From assembly GCA_012514415.1 (NCBI GenBank), contig JAAZAH010000061.1:1-16141 (forward strand): a stretch of DNA of 16,141 nucleotides. Reading direction: 5' to 3'. Positions 7,626-14,430 of this stretch are shown here, one piece after another. The notes beneath the pieces are model-generated. The model was given only the letters and a program-made list of their open reading frames with translations, was not told where the DNA came from and ran no database searches. The stretch comes from Sandaracinaceae bacterium. Its GTDB lineage: Bacteria > Myxococcota_A > Polyangia > Polyangiales > Houyiibacteriaceae. Each line of letters opens with the position of its first letter. The stretch's first letter is position 1. Both the position numbers and the translations under genes were made by a program.

Positions 7626-8993
7626 TCAGACCCCCTCAAAATAGCGCGAAAGTTCCCAATCACTGATGTGTGCTCGAGCGCGCTCGAGCTCGTGCGCGCG
7701 CGTCTCGGCGTAGTGTTCGATAAAGGGTGCGCCGAGTAGAGTCTTCGTCGCATCGCTCGCCATGAGGAGCGCGAGGGCCGACTCGAGGCTTCGGGGAAGA
7801 CTCGGCCCGCCGGCGCTGGCATCCCCGCGATGAGGCTCCGGCGGCTCGAGGGCGCGCACGATCCCATCGAGTCCGCTGGCGAGGTTCGCGGCAATGGCAA
7901 GGTACGGGTTGAGATCGGCGGCGGTCTGCCGAAATTCGAAGCGAGTGCCCAACGGATCGTCTCCGGGGATGTATCGAACGTTCGCGCTTCGATTTTCTCG
8001 ACCCCAGCTCGCCGTGAGCGGCGCCCAAAATCCGGGCGTATAGCGCTTATAGCTGTTGGGGTTTGGCGAATAGACGGCCGTGAGTGCCGGGGCGTGCGCG
8101 ATGAGTCCGGCGAGATAATGGCGTCCTAATGGGCTCAAACCGTCTCGGGACTTCGGGTCATGAAAAAGATTCACCTCGCCCGTCGAATCCCAGAGGCTTT
8201 GATGGAGGTGCCCACTCGAGCCCGAAAAATTCGCATTCCATTTGGCCATGAAGGTGGCGACGAGCCCATGCCGATGAGCGATCTCCTTCAGGATGCTCTT
8301 GAAAAGCGTCGCCGAGTCGGCCGCATCGAGCGCGGGCTGGTACCGAAGCGCGACCTCCATGACCCCAGGGCCGGTCTCTTCGTGGATGTTGTCGATCGGG
8401 ATGCGGTACGCGTCGCAGGTATCGAGGATGTCGCGATAGAGCGCGTGGCTCTGCCCGATGCGCACGGCGGAATAGCCACCCATCCCCGGGTGGAGCGGGA
8501 CGAGATCGCGGAAGGCCTTCTCCCGAAGCGAATGGGGCGTCTCCCGGAAGAGCCAGAACTCGTACTCGACTGCAAAAAGCGGCAAAAAACCGTCGACCTC
8601 GGCGCGGGCGACGATGGATCGAAGCAGATTTCTTGGGCACGCCGGGTGAGGCCGGCCGTTTTCGCCATGAAAATCGATGAGCACGTGCGCAAGCCCCGGC
8701 GTCTCCTCGGGGGTTCGCAGCGTGTGCAGGTCGATTTTGGCGATGAGATCGGGGTAACCCGTATGGGCGCCTGTAACCCCGTGGTGCGTATAGAGGGCGT
8801 CCTCGATATCCCAGCCGAAGATCACATCGCAGAAGCGGAGACCCTTTTCGAGCGCGCCGTAAAATTTCTCGGTGGAGATGACCTTTGCTCGGAGGACTCC
8901 GTCGATATCCGCGCCAGCGACTTTGACTTGGCGGATGCCGCGCCGCTCAAAATCGTCGCGAATGCTTTCGAGGTCCAAATCCATCTCCTTCAT
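7626..8993 (-). CDS. Glutamine synthetase family ligase (possible gamma-glutamyl-amine/polyamine ligase)
   Basis: A 455-residue type I glutamine-synthetase-fold enzyme, which would couple glutamate (or an analogue) to ammonia or an amine using ATP. The N-terminal beta-grasp domain contains ADIDGVLRAKVIS (28-40). The catalytic domain has metal ligands in EYEF (143-146) and GPGVME (208-213), SSGHLHQSL (259-267), the glutamate/ATP loop NSYKRYTPGFWAP (313-325), NRSANVRYI (334-342) and RFEFR (351-355). The active-site set looks complete. The adenylylation-loop tyrosine region of true GlnA is absent, and DIDG and YKRYTPGFW resemble PuuA-type gamma-glutamylpolyamine synthetases more than GlnA; the substrate is unknown. 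The start is ambiguous: the ATG at 8993 has a poor ribosome site, while AAGGAG inside codons 2-3 sits six bases before an in-frame TTG at codon 6. First gene of the tightly coupled unit. Confidence 0.88.
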   Translation of the reverse strand: MKEMDLDLESIRDDFERRGIRQVKVAGADIDGVLRAKVISTEKFYGALEKGLRFCDVIFGWDIEDALYTHHGVTGAHTGYPDLIAKIDLHTLRTPEETPGLAHVLIDFHGENGRPHPACPRNLLRSIVARAEVDGFLPLFAVEYEFWLFRETPHSLREKAFRDLVPLHPGMGGYSAVRIGQSHALYRDILDTCDAYRIPIDNIHEETGPGVMEVALRYQPALDAADSATLFKSILKEIAHRHGLVATFMAKWNANFSGSSGHLHQSLWDSTGEVNLFHDPKSRDGLSPLGRHYLAGLIAHAPALTAVYSPNPNSYKRYTPGFWAPLTASWGRENRSANVRYIPGDDPLGTRFEFRQTAADLNPYLAIAANLASGLDGIVRALEPPEPHRGDASAGGPSLPRSLESALALLMASDATKTLLGAPFIEHYAETRAHELERARAHISDWELSRYFEGV

Positions 8994-9118
8994 GCAATAT
9001 CGGGCGGCGGGTAGAAGGCATGCGCCTCCATCGCGTCTCGGGCGTGGAGACTCTGGCCCATCCGAGTGAGCGCGTCTTGCTCATCCCGCGCGGGGACTTG
9101 CGCACCCGTGCCCCACAT
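8990..9118 (-). CDS. Possible 42-residue small protein upstream of the GS-family gene
   Basis: An ATG-started frame on the minus strand runs to a TGA that overlaps the ligase start as ATGA, the same junction seen elsewhere in this operon. The peptide begins MWGTGAQVPARDEQ and ends YPPPDIA; about three quarters of its third codon positions are G or C, like real genes here. There is no clear ribosome site before the ATG (upstream bases read CTTTGAGTCC). The frame stays open without a start codon for 27 codons further upstream, back to an in-frame TGA near 9200. I do not recognise the sequence. It could be a leader peptide, a genuine small protein, the remnant of a longer gene, or chance. Confidence 0.35.
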   Translation of the reverse strand: MWGTGAQVPARDEQDALTRMGQSLHARDAMEAHAFYPPPDIA

Positions 9119-9210
9119 GGACTCAAAGAATAGGCGATGGAGAAGCGAGGGCCCACTCCGAAAGGCCCGCGCCGGTCGTTCGGGAGCGCCTAGACTCTCG
9201 CATCAGACCG

Positions 9211-9227
9211 TAGCGAGCGCTCGGCTA
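9211..9227 (-). terminator. Possible hairpin at the 3' end of the lipoprotein gene
   Basis: TAGCGAGC and GCTCGGCTA form an imperfect palindrome with one bulged base that includes the TAG stop codon of the lipoprotein gene. It could slow or end transcription before the ligase operon. No T-run follows on the minus strand, so termination is doubtful and read-through into the operon is possible. Confidence 0.25.
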
Positions 9228-9458
9228 CTCGCCGGTCTGCTCTTCCTCGATGGCCTCCTCTTCGTCCTGTTCGACCGAATCGTATCCGTCGAGATCGAAC
9301 TCGTCTTCGTCATCAAGATAGGGCGCGAGCGAGGTCTCCTCGAGAGGGCGCGCTTCGGGCGTGGGGTAGGCGGGCGGCGTGGATTTGGAGCCGCCGCAGC
9401 CGACGAGGCTGCTGGTGAGGAGAAAGAGCGCCGCGATGAATCCATTGAGCTTTGCCAT
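9225..9458 (-). CDS. Small acidic lipoprotein of unknown function
   Basis: A 77-residue protein with a textbook lipoprotein signal: Lys3, a hydrophobic helix (about 5-19) and the lipobox LVGC with Cys21 as the lipidated residue. Gly-Gly follows the Cys, so no Asp+2 inner-membrane retention signal is present. The mature part has a short Ser/Thr/Pro linker and then an extremely acidic tail: 19 of the last 38 residues are Asp or Glu, with no Lys or Arg after Arg37. The ATG at 9458 places the signal peptide correctly; an upstream in-frame TTG at 9497 would add 13 residues before it and is less likely. No ribosome site is visible. Family not recognised. The tail might bind divalent cations or a basic partner, which is inference from composition only. 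Confidence 0.75.
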   Translation of the reverse strand: MAKLNGFIAALFLLTSSLVGCGGSKSTPPAYPTPEARPLEETSLAPYLDDEDEFDLDGYDSVEQDEEEAIEEEQTGE

Positions 9459-9468
9459 AGAAGAAAAG

Positions 9469-9497
9469 CTTATCCATGAACTGAGCCCGCCTTGCAA
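9469..9497 (-). promoter_or_regulatory. Possible sigma70-type promoter of the lipoprotein gene
   Basis: On the minus strand TTGCAA (9497-9492, four of six matches to the -35 consensus) is separated by exactly 17 bases from GATAAG (9474-9469, four of six to the -10 consensus). Transcription would begin near 9462, only a few bases before the ATG at 9458. That fits the absence of a ribosome site and would make the mRNA leaderless. Such matches occur by chance, so support is weak. Confidence 0.28.
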
Positions 9498-9549
9498 GCG
9501 TGGAGCGGGCCGAGCGTTGGCTCAAGCGACCGACGCCGTGGCTTTGAGC
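9485..9549. promoter_or_regulatory. Two tandem inverted repeats in the divergent lipoprotein/thioesterase intergenic region
   Basis: The 120-base gap between the divergent genes holds GCCCGC/GCGGGC (9485-9490 and 9505-9510), whose loop contains the palindrome CTTGCAAG, and GCTCAA/TTGAGC (9520-9525 and 9544-9549). They could be operators or, on the plus strand, leader hairpins of the thioesterase mRNA. No T-runs are present. Function is unknown. Confidence 0.3.
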
Positions 9550-9578
9550 GGCGCCCCGGGGGGTGCTAACCCTTCCAG

Positions 9579-10313
9579 ATGGCAGAGATTGAGAGCAAAC
9601 AGTCGTTCGAGGTGTCCATCCTCGGGCATGAGCTCGGTTTCGATGGCGCGGTCCGGGCGGGCTATCTCGCAAAGCTCCTCGAGACATTCCGCTGGCAGAT
9701 GGGGCGTTCGCAGAGTCACCCCGTCCTGAGCCGCTTCAAGGCCGGTGTCCTCCGCGCGCAGACCATCGAGCTTTTCCACGACATCCGCATGGGGGATGAA
9801 CTCCGCGTCGAGGTCTTCCTCTCTCGCGTCGGCCGCACCTCGCTCGATTTCGAAAGCGTACTCTTCACCAAAGCTGGACAGAAAATCGGCCATTCCCTCG
9901 CGACGATTGTCGCCATTGGCGAAAAAGGTCCCGAACCGCTCCCGCCCGAGCTCAAGGAATTCGTCCACCCCGGTGAGATGAAGCATCCCGAGCTTGGTGA
10001 AGTCGATCCGGCACGCGCCTATCTCCGCCCCGATCGCGTGCGCCCGAGCGATCTCGATCTCTTCCGACATATGAATCAATCTCGATACGTAGACTTCGCG
10101 GACGACGCGCGCCTTCTCGCGCACGCAGACGGGCATGAGGCGGGCTTCACTGGACCGCTCGGCGTGATCTCGATTAGTTATGAAGACGAGGTTAGGCTCG
10201 GCCAGAAGCTCGATGTCCTGCTCGAGCTCCTCCCGGACGGGAGCCGCCGCTTCGGGCTTCGACGAGAAGGCGAGACGAAGCTTGTGACCAAGGGCATCGT
10301 GAAGGGTCGCTGA
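9579..10313 (+). CDS. Double-hotdog acyl-CoA/acyl-ACP thioesterase family protein
   Basis: A 244-residue cytoplasmic protein with two hotdog domains in tandem (about 8-115 and 140-242), the layout of FatA/FAT-type acyl-ACP thioesterases. Domain 1 has the helix region LGFDGAVRAGYLAKLLE (19-35). Domain 2 carries the clearest signature, VRPSDLDLFRHMNQSRYVDF (154-173), the 4HBT-like D-x-D-x-x-x-H-x-N motif with Asp158, Asp160, His164 and Asn166. These enzymes hydrolyse acyl thioesters; chain length and ACP versus CoA preference cannot be read. The ribosome site before the ATG is weak (a G-run about 17 bases upstream). The crotonase gene begins 38 bases after the stop on the same strand, suggesting a two-gene acyl-metabolism unit. 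Confidence 0.82.
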   Translation: MAEIESKQSFEVSILGHELGFDGAVRAGYLAKLLETFRWQMGRSQSHPVLSRFKAGVLRAQTIELFHDIRMGDELRVEVFLSRVGRTSLDFESVLFTKAGQKIGHSLATIVAIGEKGPEPLPPELKEFVHPGEMKHPELGEVDPARAYLRPDRVRPSDLDLFRHMNQSRYVDFADDARLLAHADGHEAGFTGPLGVISISYEDEVRLGQKLDVLLELLPDGSRRFGLRREGETKLVTKGIVKGR

Positions 10314-10351
10314 TCGGCCGGAAACGATCGCGGAGACGGGATTTTTATTCG

Positions 10352-11107
10352 ATGACGATTAGAACAGAAACAAAGGATCGGGCACTTTTCATCATTTTCG
10401 ATCGCCCGAAGGCCAAGAACGCGCTCGATATCGGCGCGTACGAAGCGGCGACGAAGGCGCTCCGAGAGGCCGATGAGTCGCCGGAGATCCGCGTCGCCGT
10501 CCTGCGCGGCGCGGGTGGGGTCTTCACGGCAGGAAATGACCTCAAAGACTTTATCGACAATCCCCCGGTCCGGCTCGATGCGCCGGTTTACGAGTTCATG
10601 CGGCAGCTCGTCGCGTTCCGTAAGCCGCTCGTGGCCGCGGTCGAAGGTGTGGCGGTCGGGATCGGAACGACCATGCTCCTTCATTGCGATCTTGTTTATG
10701 CGCGCGAGGGCACGATCTTCGTACTCCCCTTCGTCAACCTCGGTCTTGTTCCCGAGGCCGGATCGAGCTTCCTCCTTCCACGCCGGCTCGGGCATCGCCG
10801 CGCCGCCGATCTGCTTTTCTTTGGCGATCGCTTCGACGCAGATCGAGCGATGGAGCTCGGCATCGTCAACGAGGTTCTCGCGGAAGATGCATTTGAAGCC
10901 CGGGTCGAGGAGCGGGTGAACACGCTCGCAGCGAAGCCTCCGCGCGCGTTGATCGCCAGCAAGGCGCTGCTTCGGGATCATGAGCGCGGGCCGCTTCTGG
11001 CGCATATCGACGAGGAGGCGAGGGTGCTGGGCGCGCGGATGAGCGACTCCGAGGTCAAAGAGGCCATCAACGCCTTTTACGAAAAGCGTCCGCCCAAATT
11101 CGATTGA
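10352..11107 (+). CDS. Enoyl-CoA hydratase/isomerase (crotonase) family protein, isomerase type
   Basis: A 251-residue crotonase-fold protein. Oxyanion-hole segments are AGNDLKDF (60-67) and GVAVGIGTTMLLHCD (99-113). The two glutamates of rat enoyl-CoA hydratase are absent at their usual sites (Thr107 and Phe127). GLVPEAGSS (131-139) places a glutamate, Glu135, where human ECI2-type delta3-delta2-enoyl-CoA isomerases carry their base. The C-terminal end, with a WLSDE-like element here as MSDSEVKEAINAFYEKRP, also resembles that group. It would therefore shift double bonds of unsaturated acyl-CoAs during beta-oxidation rather than hydrate them; this assignment is inference by alignment from memory. 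The last 31 bases overlap the 3' end of the convergent GGDEF gene. Confidence 0.88.
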   Translation: MTIRTETKDRALFIIFDRPKAKNALDIGAYEAATKALREADESPEIRVAVLRGAGGVFTAGNDLKDFIDNPPVRLDAPVYEFMRQLVAFRKPLVAAVEGVAVGIGTTMLLHCDLVYAREGTIFVLPFVNLGLVPEAGSSFLLPRRLGHRRAADLLFFGDRFDADRAMELGIVNEVLAEDAFEARVEERVNTLAAKPPRALIASKALLRDHERGPLLAHIDEEARVLGARMSDSEVKEAINAFYEKRPPKFD

Positions 11108-12492
11108 TCTTTGGCGGGATCGGCTTGGATGACGATCCCGCCACCTTCGCCTCGCTTGGCGCGATACATGGCAGCGTCGGCGTGCCGAACCAGCGTCACG
11201 GCGTCGCGCTCGGTAAGTCCTGCGGCCGAGACGATGAGGACGCCAATGCTGATGCCGATCGGAATGGTGAGGGGGCTCTCCTCCACGGTGAAGCTGCTGA
11301 GCTTTTCGCGAATGCGCTTGGCCATGGCGTGGACCTCATCGCGCGTGACCGCGCTTTTTGAGATGATCGCGAACTCATCACCGCCGAGGCGGGCGATCAG
11401 ATCGCCATCTCGGACGCTCTCGCGAAGGAGCTCTGCGACGAAGACGAGGAGCTCATCGCCGACGAAGTGACCGTAGCGATCGTTGACGTCTTTGAAGCCG
11501 TCGAGATCCATATAGAAAATGGAGAAGCGTTCGTCTTCGCGACGGCCACCGCGAAGCGCCCGCTGTAGGGCTTCGTTGAACTGGACGCGATTGGGCAGCC
11601 CGGTAAGTGAGTCGTGGAGGGCGAGGTGGCGGAGGCGCGCTTCCCGTTCGGCGCGAAGCGTCACGTCTTCGTGCGTCGTGACCAAGCCGCCGCTCGGGGT
11701 TCGGCTTGCGCGAATCTCAAGGATGCGGCCGGCGCCCGTGCGAACGATTTGGGGAAGACCCTGATAGAGCGCGTGGATCGCTTCTTCGATCCACCGGGCG
11801 ACGTCGAGCCGCGGTCTGCTGAAATGGAGCTCCTCGAGGCTCGGTCGAAGATCGCCGCTCTCCAATACCACCTTGAGGAGGCGATCAAGCGTCGGCTCCT
11901 CTTCGAAGGCGACCTGTACGGCAGGATAGAGCTCGAAAAATCGTGGGTTGGCCATCCGGAGCATTCCATCGCGTCCAAAAAGGGCGATGCCGTGCGACAT
12001 GCTCTCGATCGCCGTTTTGAGCTCGTGCCGCGACTCTCGGAGTGCCTCGACGCCGTGATCATACTGTTCCTTTAGGAGCTTCCGTCCGAGCGTTCCGCGA
12101 ACGCGCGCCATGAAGGCGATCGGCTCGATGGGGAGCAGGATATAGTCGTCCGCGCCTTCCTCAAGCTCAAGCAGCGCATGCCGCTCCATCTCGGGAGGGG
12201 CGATGCAGAGTAGGCCGAGATCCGAGGCGAGATAGGCGCTCCGAATGAGCTTCGCGATCGTGCAGGGCGCGGGATTCTCAGTGCGCAGATCGTAGAGGAG
12301 AAGGGCGCACGCCCGACGTTTCAATAGGGCGCGGATGGCCACGCCATCGGGGGCGCGAGCCATCTCGATGCCGATCCGCGCCAGATGCGCCGCCAGATCG
12401 TGGGCGAGCGCGTCGTCCTCAGTCCATACAAGCGCCGTATGGACCTCGTCCACCCCGTCAGTTTCGCGTGACCGCCTCCGCCTCTCGTCCAT
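11077..12492 (-). CDS. Receiver-like/PAS/GGDEF diguanylate cyclase
   Basis: A 471-residue cytoplasmic signalling protein. Residues about 17-140 form a receiver-like domain with acidic Asp26/Asp27 and a candidate phospho-acceptor Asp68 (LYDL). The switch Thr/Ser is Ala98 and the invariant Lys before Pro is Leu120 (DDYILLP), so it is probably not a normal phosphorylation switch. A PAS-like domain follows (about 155-280; ESMSHGIALFGRDG). The GGDEF domain is at about 290-455, with LTGLPNR (296-302), MDLDGFKDVND (328-338), intact GGDEF (370-374) and an intact inhibitory RxxD (Arg361-Asp364), so c-di-GMP synthesis with product inhibition is expected. No EAL domain. The gene lies 89 bases downstream of recN on the same strand. 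No strong ribosome site precedes the ATG; a GTG at codon 14 is an alternative. Confidence 0.9.
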   Translation of the reverse strand: MDERRRRSRETDGVDEVHTALVWTEDDALAHDLAAHLARIGIEMARAPDGVAIRALLKRRACALLLYDLRTENPAPCTIAKLIRSAYLASDLGLLCIAPPEMERHALLELEEGADDYILLPIEPIAFMARVRGTLGRKLLKEQYDHGVEALRESRHELKTAIESMSHGIALFGRDGMLRMANPRFFELYPAVQVAFEEEPTLDRLLKVVLESGDLRPSLEELHFSRPRLDVARWIEEAIHALYQGLPQIVRTGAGRILEIRASRTPSGGLVTTHEDVTLRAEREARLRHLALHDSLTGLPNRVQFNEALQRALRGGRREDERFSIFYMDLDGFKDVNDRYGHFVGDELLVFVAELLRESVRDGDLIARLGGDEFAIISKSAVTRDEVHAMAKRIREKLSSFTVEESPLTIPIGISIGVLIVSAAGLTERDAVTLVRHADAAMYRAKRGEGGGIVIQADPAKDQSNLGGRFS

Positions 12493-12542
12493 CTCGATGG
12501 ATATACGGAGGGGCTGAGCGAGCCTCCCTTGCGGCTCTGGAC

Positions 12543-12570
12543 CAAGCGATCGACACGCGCCGCTCGCTTG
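12543..12570. terminator. Possible stem-loop between recN and the GGDEF gene
   Basis: CAAGCGA (12543-12549) and TCGCTTG (12564-12570) are perfect 7-base complementary arms separated by 14 bases, just after the recN stop on the minus strand. No T-run follows, so it is a weak candidate for attenuation between recN and the downstream gene. Confidence 0.22.
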
Positions 12571-12581
12571 ATCCGGCGTCC

Positions 12582-14333
12582 TCAGCCTGCCTTCTTGCGG
12601 CGCGGCTTGGAGCCGGCCTTGGCCTTCGCCGAGACGCTCGCGGCGGATTCGAGCATTGTGGCCGCGGCTTCACGCGCGGCGTCGGTAATCTCCTTCCCGG
12701 AGAGCATCCGCGCGAGCTCGCTAGTGCGCTCTTCATCGCTCAGGCGAACGATGGTGCTCACCGTCCGATCGCCGCGTGTTTCTTTTTTCACGAGGAAATG
12801 CGCCTCCCCAAACGCAGCGACCTGCGGCAGATGAGAGATGCAGAGAACCTGTCGGTTCTTTGCGACGGCCGCGATCTTTTCGCCGATCGCCTCGGCGATG
12901 GCGCCGCCCACGCCGGTATCGACTTCATCAAAGATATAAAGACCCGCGGGCTTCAGTTCGGAGAGCACCCGCTTGACGGCGAGGAGCGAGCGGCTGAGTT
13001 CTCCCCCGCTCGCGATTGCGCGAAGGGGCTGGGGGGCTTCGCCGCGGTTTGGCGCGATGAGGAGCTCGGCGCGATCGAAGCCGCGATCGCCGAGCCGTTT
13101 CCCTTGATAGGTGAGTGCATCGCCGTCGCCCTCGGGCTGTTCGAGGCGGATCTCGATCCGCGCCTCCCCCATCCCGAGCGAGCGGAGTTCGTCGCCGATC
13201 GCCTCCCCGAGCTTCTTCGCCGATGCGTAGCGTGCCCGGTGAAGCGTTTCGGCGATTTTGCCTGCCCGATCAATGGACTGATCGCGCGCATGGCGCTGAC
13301 GTTCCAGGCTCTCTTCGAGGGATTCGAGCGATTCGAGTTCCTTTGCCATCGCCTCGGCTTTTTCGAGGATGCTCTCGATGTCTCCAGCATGTTTTCGCTC
13401 GAGCCTGCGGATCGCATCGAGACGCTCCTCGATCGCCTCGAGCTCGCCCGGATCGTGATCGAAGCTGCGTGCGTAATCCCCGAGCTCCTTTGCGGTGTCT
13501 TCGATGAGGGCGAGCGCCTGCTGGAGCGCCTCGACGGGTTCCTTCAGCGTAGCGTCGATCTCGAGCGCCTTTTCGAGTGAATCCACGATGCGGCCGAGCT
13601 GTTCGCTGAGCGATCCATCCTGTTGATAGAGGGCGGCCTCGGCGCGCGCGCCGGCCTCGATGAGGCGATGGGCATGGCTTAGCTTATCGCGCCGGGCGGC
13701 CAGCTCTTCGCTCTCACCGGGGCGAAGGCCGAGCTTCTGGATCTCTTCGAGCTGAAAGCGGAGGAAAGCCTCCCTCTCGGCGCGATCGGCGATCTTTGTC
13801 TCGAGCTCACGGAGCGCCCGATGGGCGGCCTCGGCCTCTCGAAATGCCGCAGCCATCGCTTCGCGATCGGCCTCGTTATCGGCGTAGGAGTCGAGAATAT
13901 CGAGATGACCGGCCGGATCGGTGAGGCTGTGGTGCTCGTGCTGTGAGGAGATGTCCGCGAGTCGATGTGCGATATCGGAGAGCTGCTTGAGTGTGGCGAG
14001 CGCACCGTTGATGTAGACCCGGCTTCGTCCGTTGGCCTGTACGACGCGCCGTAGGAGGAGCTCGTTGTCGTCGAATTCAAAACCGGCCTCTTCGAGCTCA
14101 GCGCGAAGTTCGGGGGCCGACGCGAGATCGAAGAGAGCCTCGATCTCGGCCATGTTTTCACCGGTGCGGACAACCTTTCCGCTCGCCTTCCCGCCCAGTA
14201 GCAGCTCGAGCGCGCCGACCAGAATCGATTTTCCGGCGCCGGTCTCGCCCGTGATCACATTGAAGCCTTGGCTCAGTTCGAGCTCGAGCTCTTCGATAAT
14301 GGCGAAATTGCGAATCCGGAGAAGGGAGAGCAT
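12582..14333 (-). CDS. recN: DNA repair protein RecN
   Basis: A 583-residue SMC-like ATPase that acts in recombinational repair of double-strand breaks in the cytoplasm. The N-terminal half of the ABC head has the Walker A GETGAGKS (29-36) and a Q-loop region SSQHEHHSL (129-137). Residues about 155-380 form long heptad-rich helices (the short coiled-coil arms). The C-terminal half has the signature ASGGELSR (441-448), Walker B LYIFDEVDTGVGG (465-477) and H-loop CISHLPQVAAF (498-508). Full length for the family. The last 15 residues are Lys/Arg/Ala-rich, an unusual but unremarkable tail. ATG at 14333 has TAGGA about eight bases upstream. RecN is SOS-controlled in many bacteria; I could not match a known LexA box here. 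Confidence 0.97.
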   Translation of the reverse strand: MLSLLRIRNFAIIEELELELSQGFNVITGETGAGKSILVGALELLLGGKASGKVVRTGENMAEIEALFDLASAPELRAELEEAGFEFDDNELLLRRVVQANGRSRVYINGALATLKQLSDIAHRLADISSQHEHHSLTDPAGHLDILDSYADNEADREAMAAAFREAEAAHRALRELETKIADRAEREAFLRFQLEEIQKLGLRPGESEELAARRDKLSHAHRLIEAGARAEAALYQQDGSLSEQLGRIVDSLEKALEIDATLKEPVEALQQALALIEDTAKELGDYARSFDHDPGELEAIEERLDAIRRLERKHAGDIESILEKAEAMAKELESLESLEESLERQRHARDQSIDRAGKIAETLHRARYASAKKLGEAIGDELRSLGMGEARIEIRLEQPEGDGDALTYQGKRLGDRGFDRAELLIAPNRGEAPQPLRAIASGGELSRSLLAVKRVLSELKPAGLYIFDEVDTGVGGAIAEAIGEKIAAVAKNRQVLCISHLPQVAAFGEAHFLVKKETRGDRTVSTIVRLSDEERTSELARMLSGKEITDAAREAAATMLESAASVSAKAKAGSKPRRKKAG

Positions 14334-14387
14334 GTTGAGTTCCTACGCGGTGCGCCCATTCCGGGAAAAGGCACGAGGCGCCGGGCG

Positions 14388-14430
14388 ATTCTATCTCAGA
14401 ATGAGGACGTCGCCATCGTATGCGGCGACG
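14388..14430 (-). promoter_or_regulatory. Possible recN promoter region with two inverted repeats
   Basis: On the minus strand TAGAAT (14393-14388, five of six matches to the -10 consensus) lies about 55 bases before the recN ATG. It forms half of the inverted repeat ATTCT-N5-AGAAT (14388-14402). Just upstream is CGTCGCC/GGCGACG (14408-14414 and 14424-14430), with 7-base arms over the expected -35 zone. No good -35 hexamer is visible, so an activator or repressor site is possible. Prediction only. Confidence 0.3.

Larger units (their letters stand above)
3334..8993 (-). other. Five-gene translationally coupled operon
   Basis: Five genes are read leftward with a 2-base gap (ligase to acyltransferase), three start/stop overlaps of ATGA, ATGA and TTGA type, and ribosome sites inside the preceding genes. 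No room remains for internal terminators, so a single mRNA with coupled translation is very likely. The order is GS-family ligase, PlsB-like acyltransferase, GpsA-like protein, iron-ADH-like protein, DUF721 protein. The possible small frame at 8990-9118 overlaps the first gene as ATGA and would be co-transcribed. Confidence 0.85.

Noticed and set aside
8947..9156. Minus-strand 69-codon frame overlapping the ligase start
   Set aside because: It runs into the ligase gene in another frame and is Arg-rich; the frame ending in the ATGA overlap is the better candidate.
12507..12528. GGAGGGGCT...AGCCTCCC as a terminator after recN
   Set aside because: Only a four-pair stem forms cleanly and no T-run follows.
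12468..13580. Plus-strand open frame of about 370 codons opposite recN
   Set aside because: The recN ATPase motifs on the other strand are unambiguous; this frame starts inside the GGDEF gene and shows no motifs.
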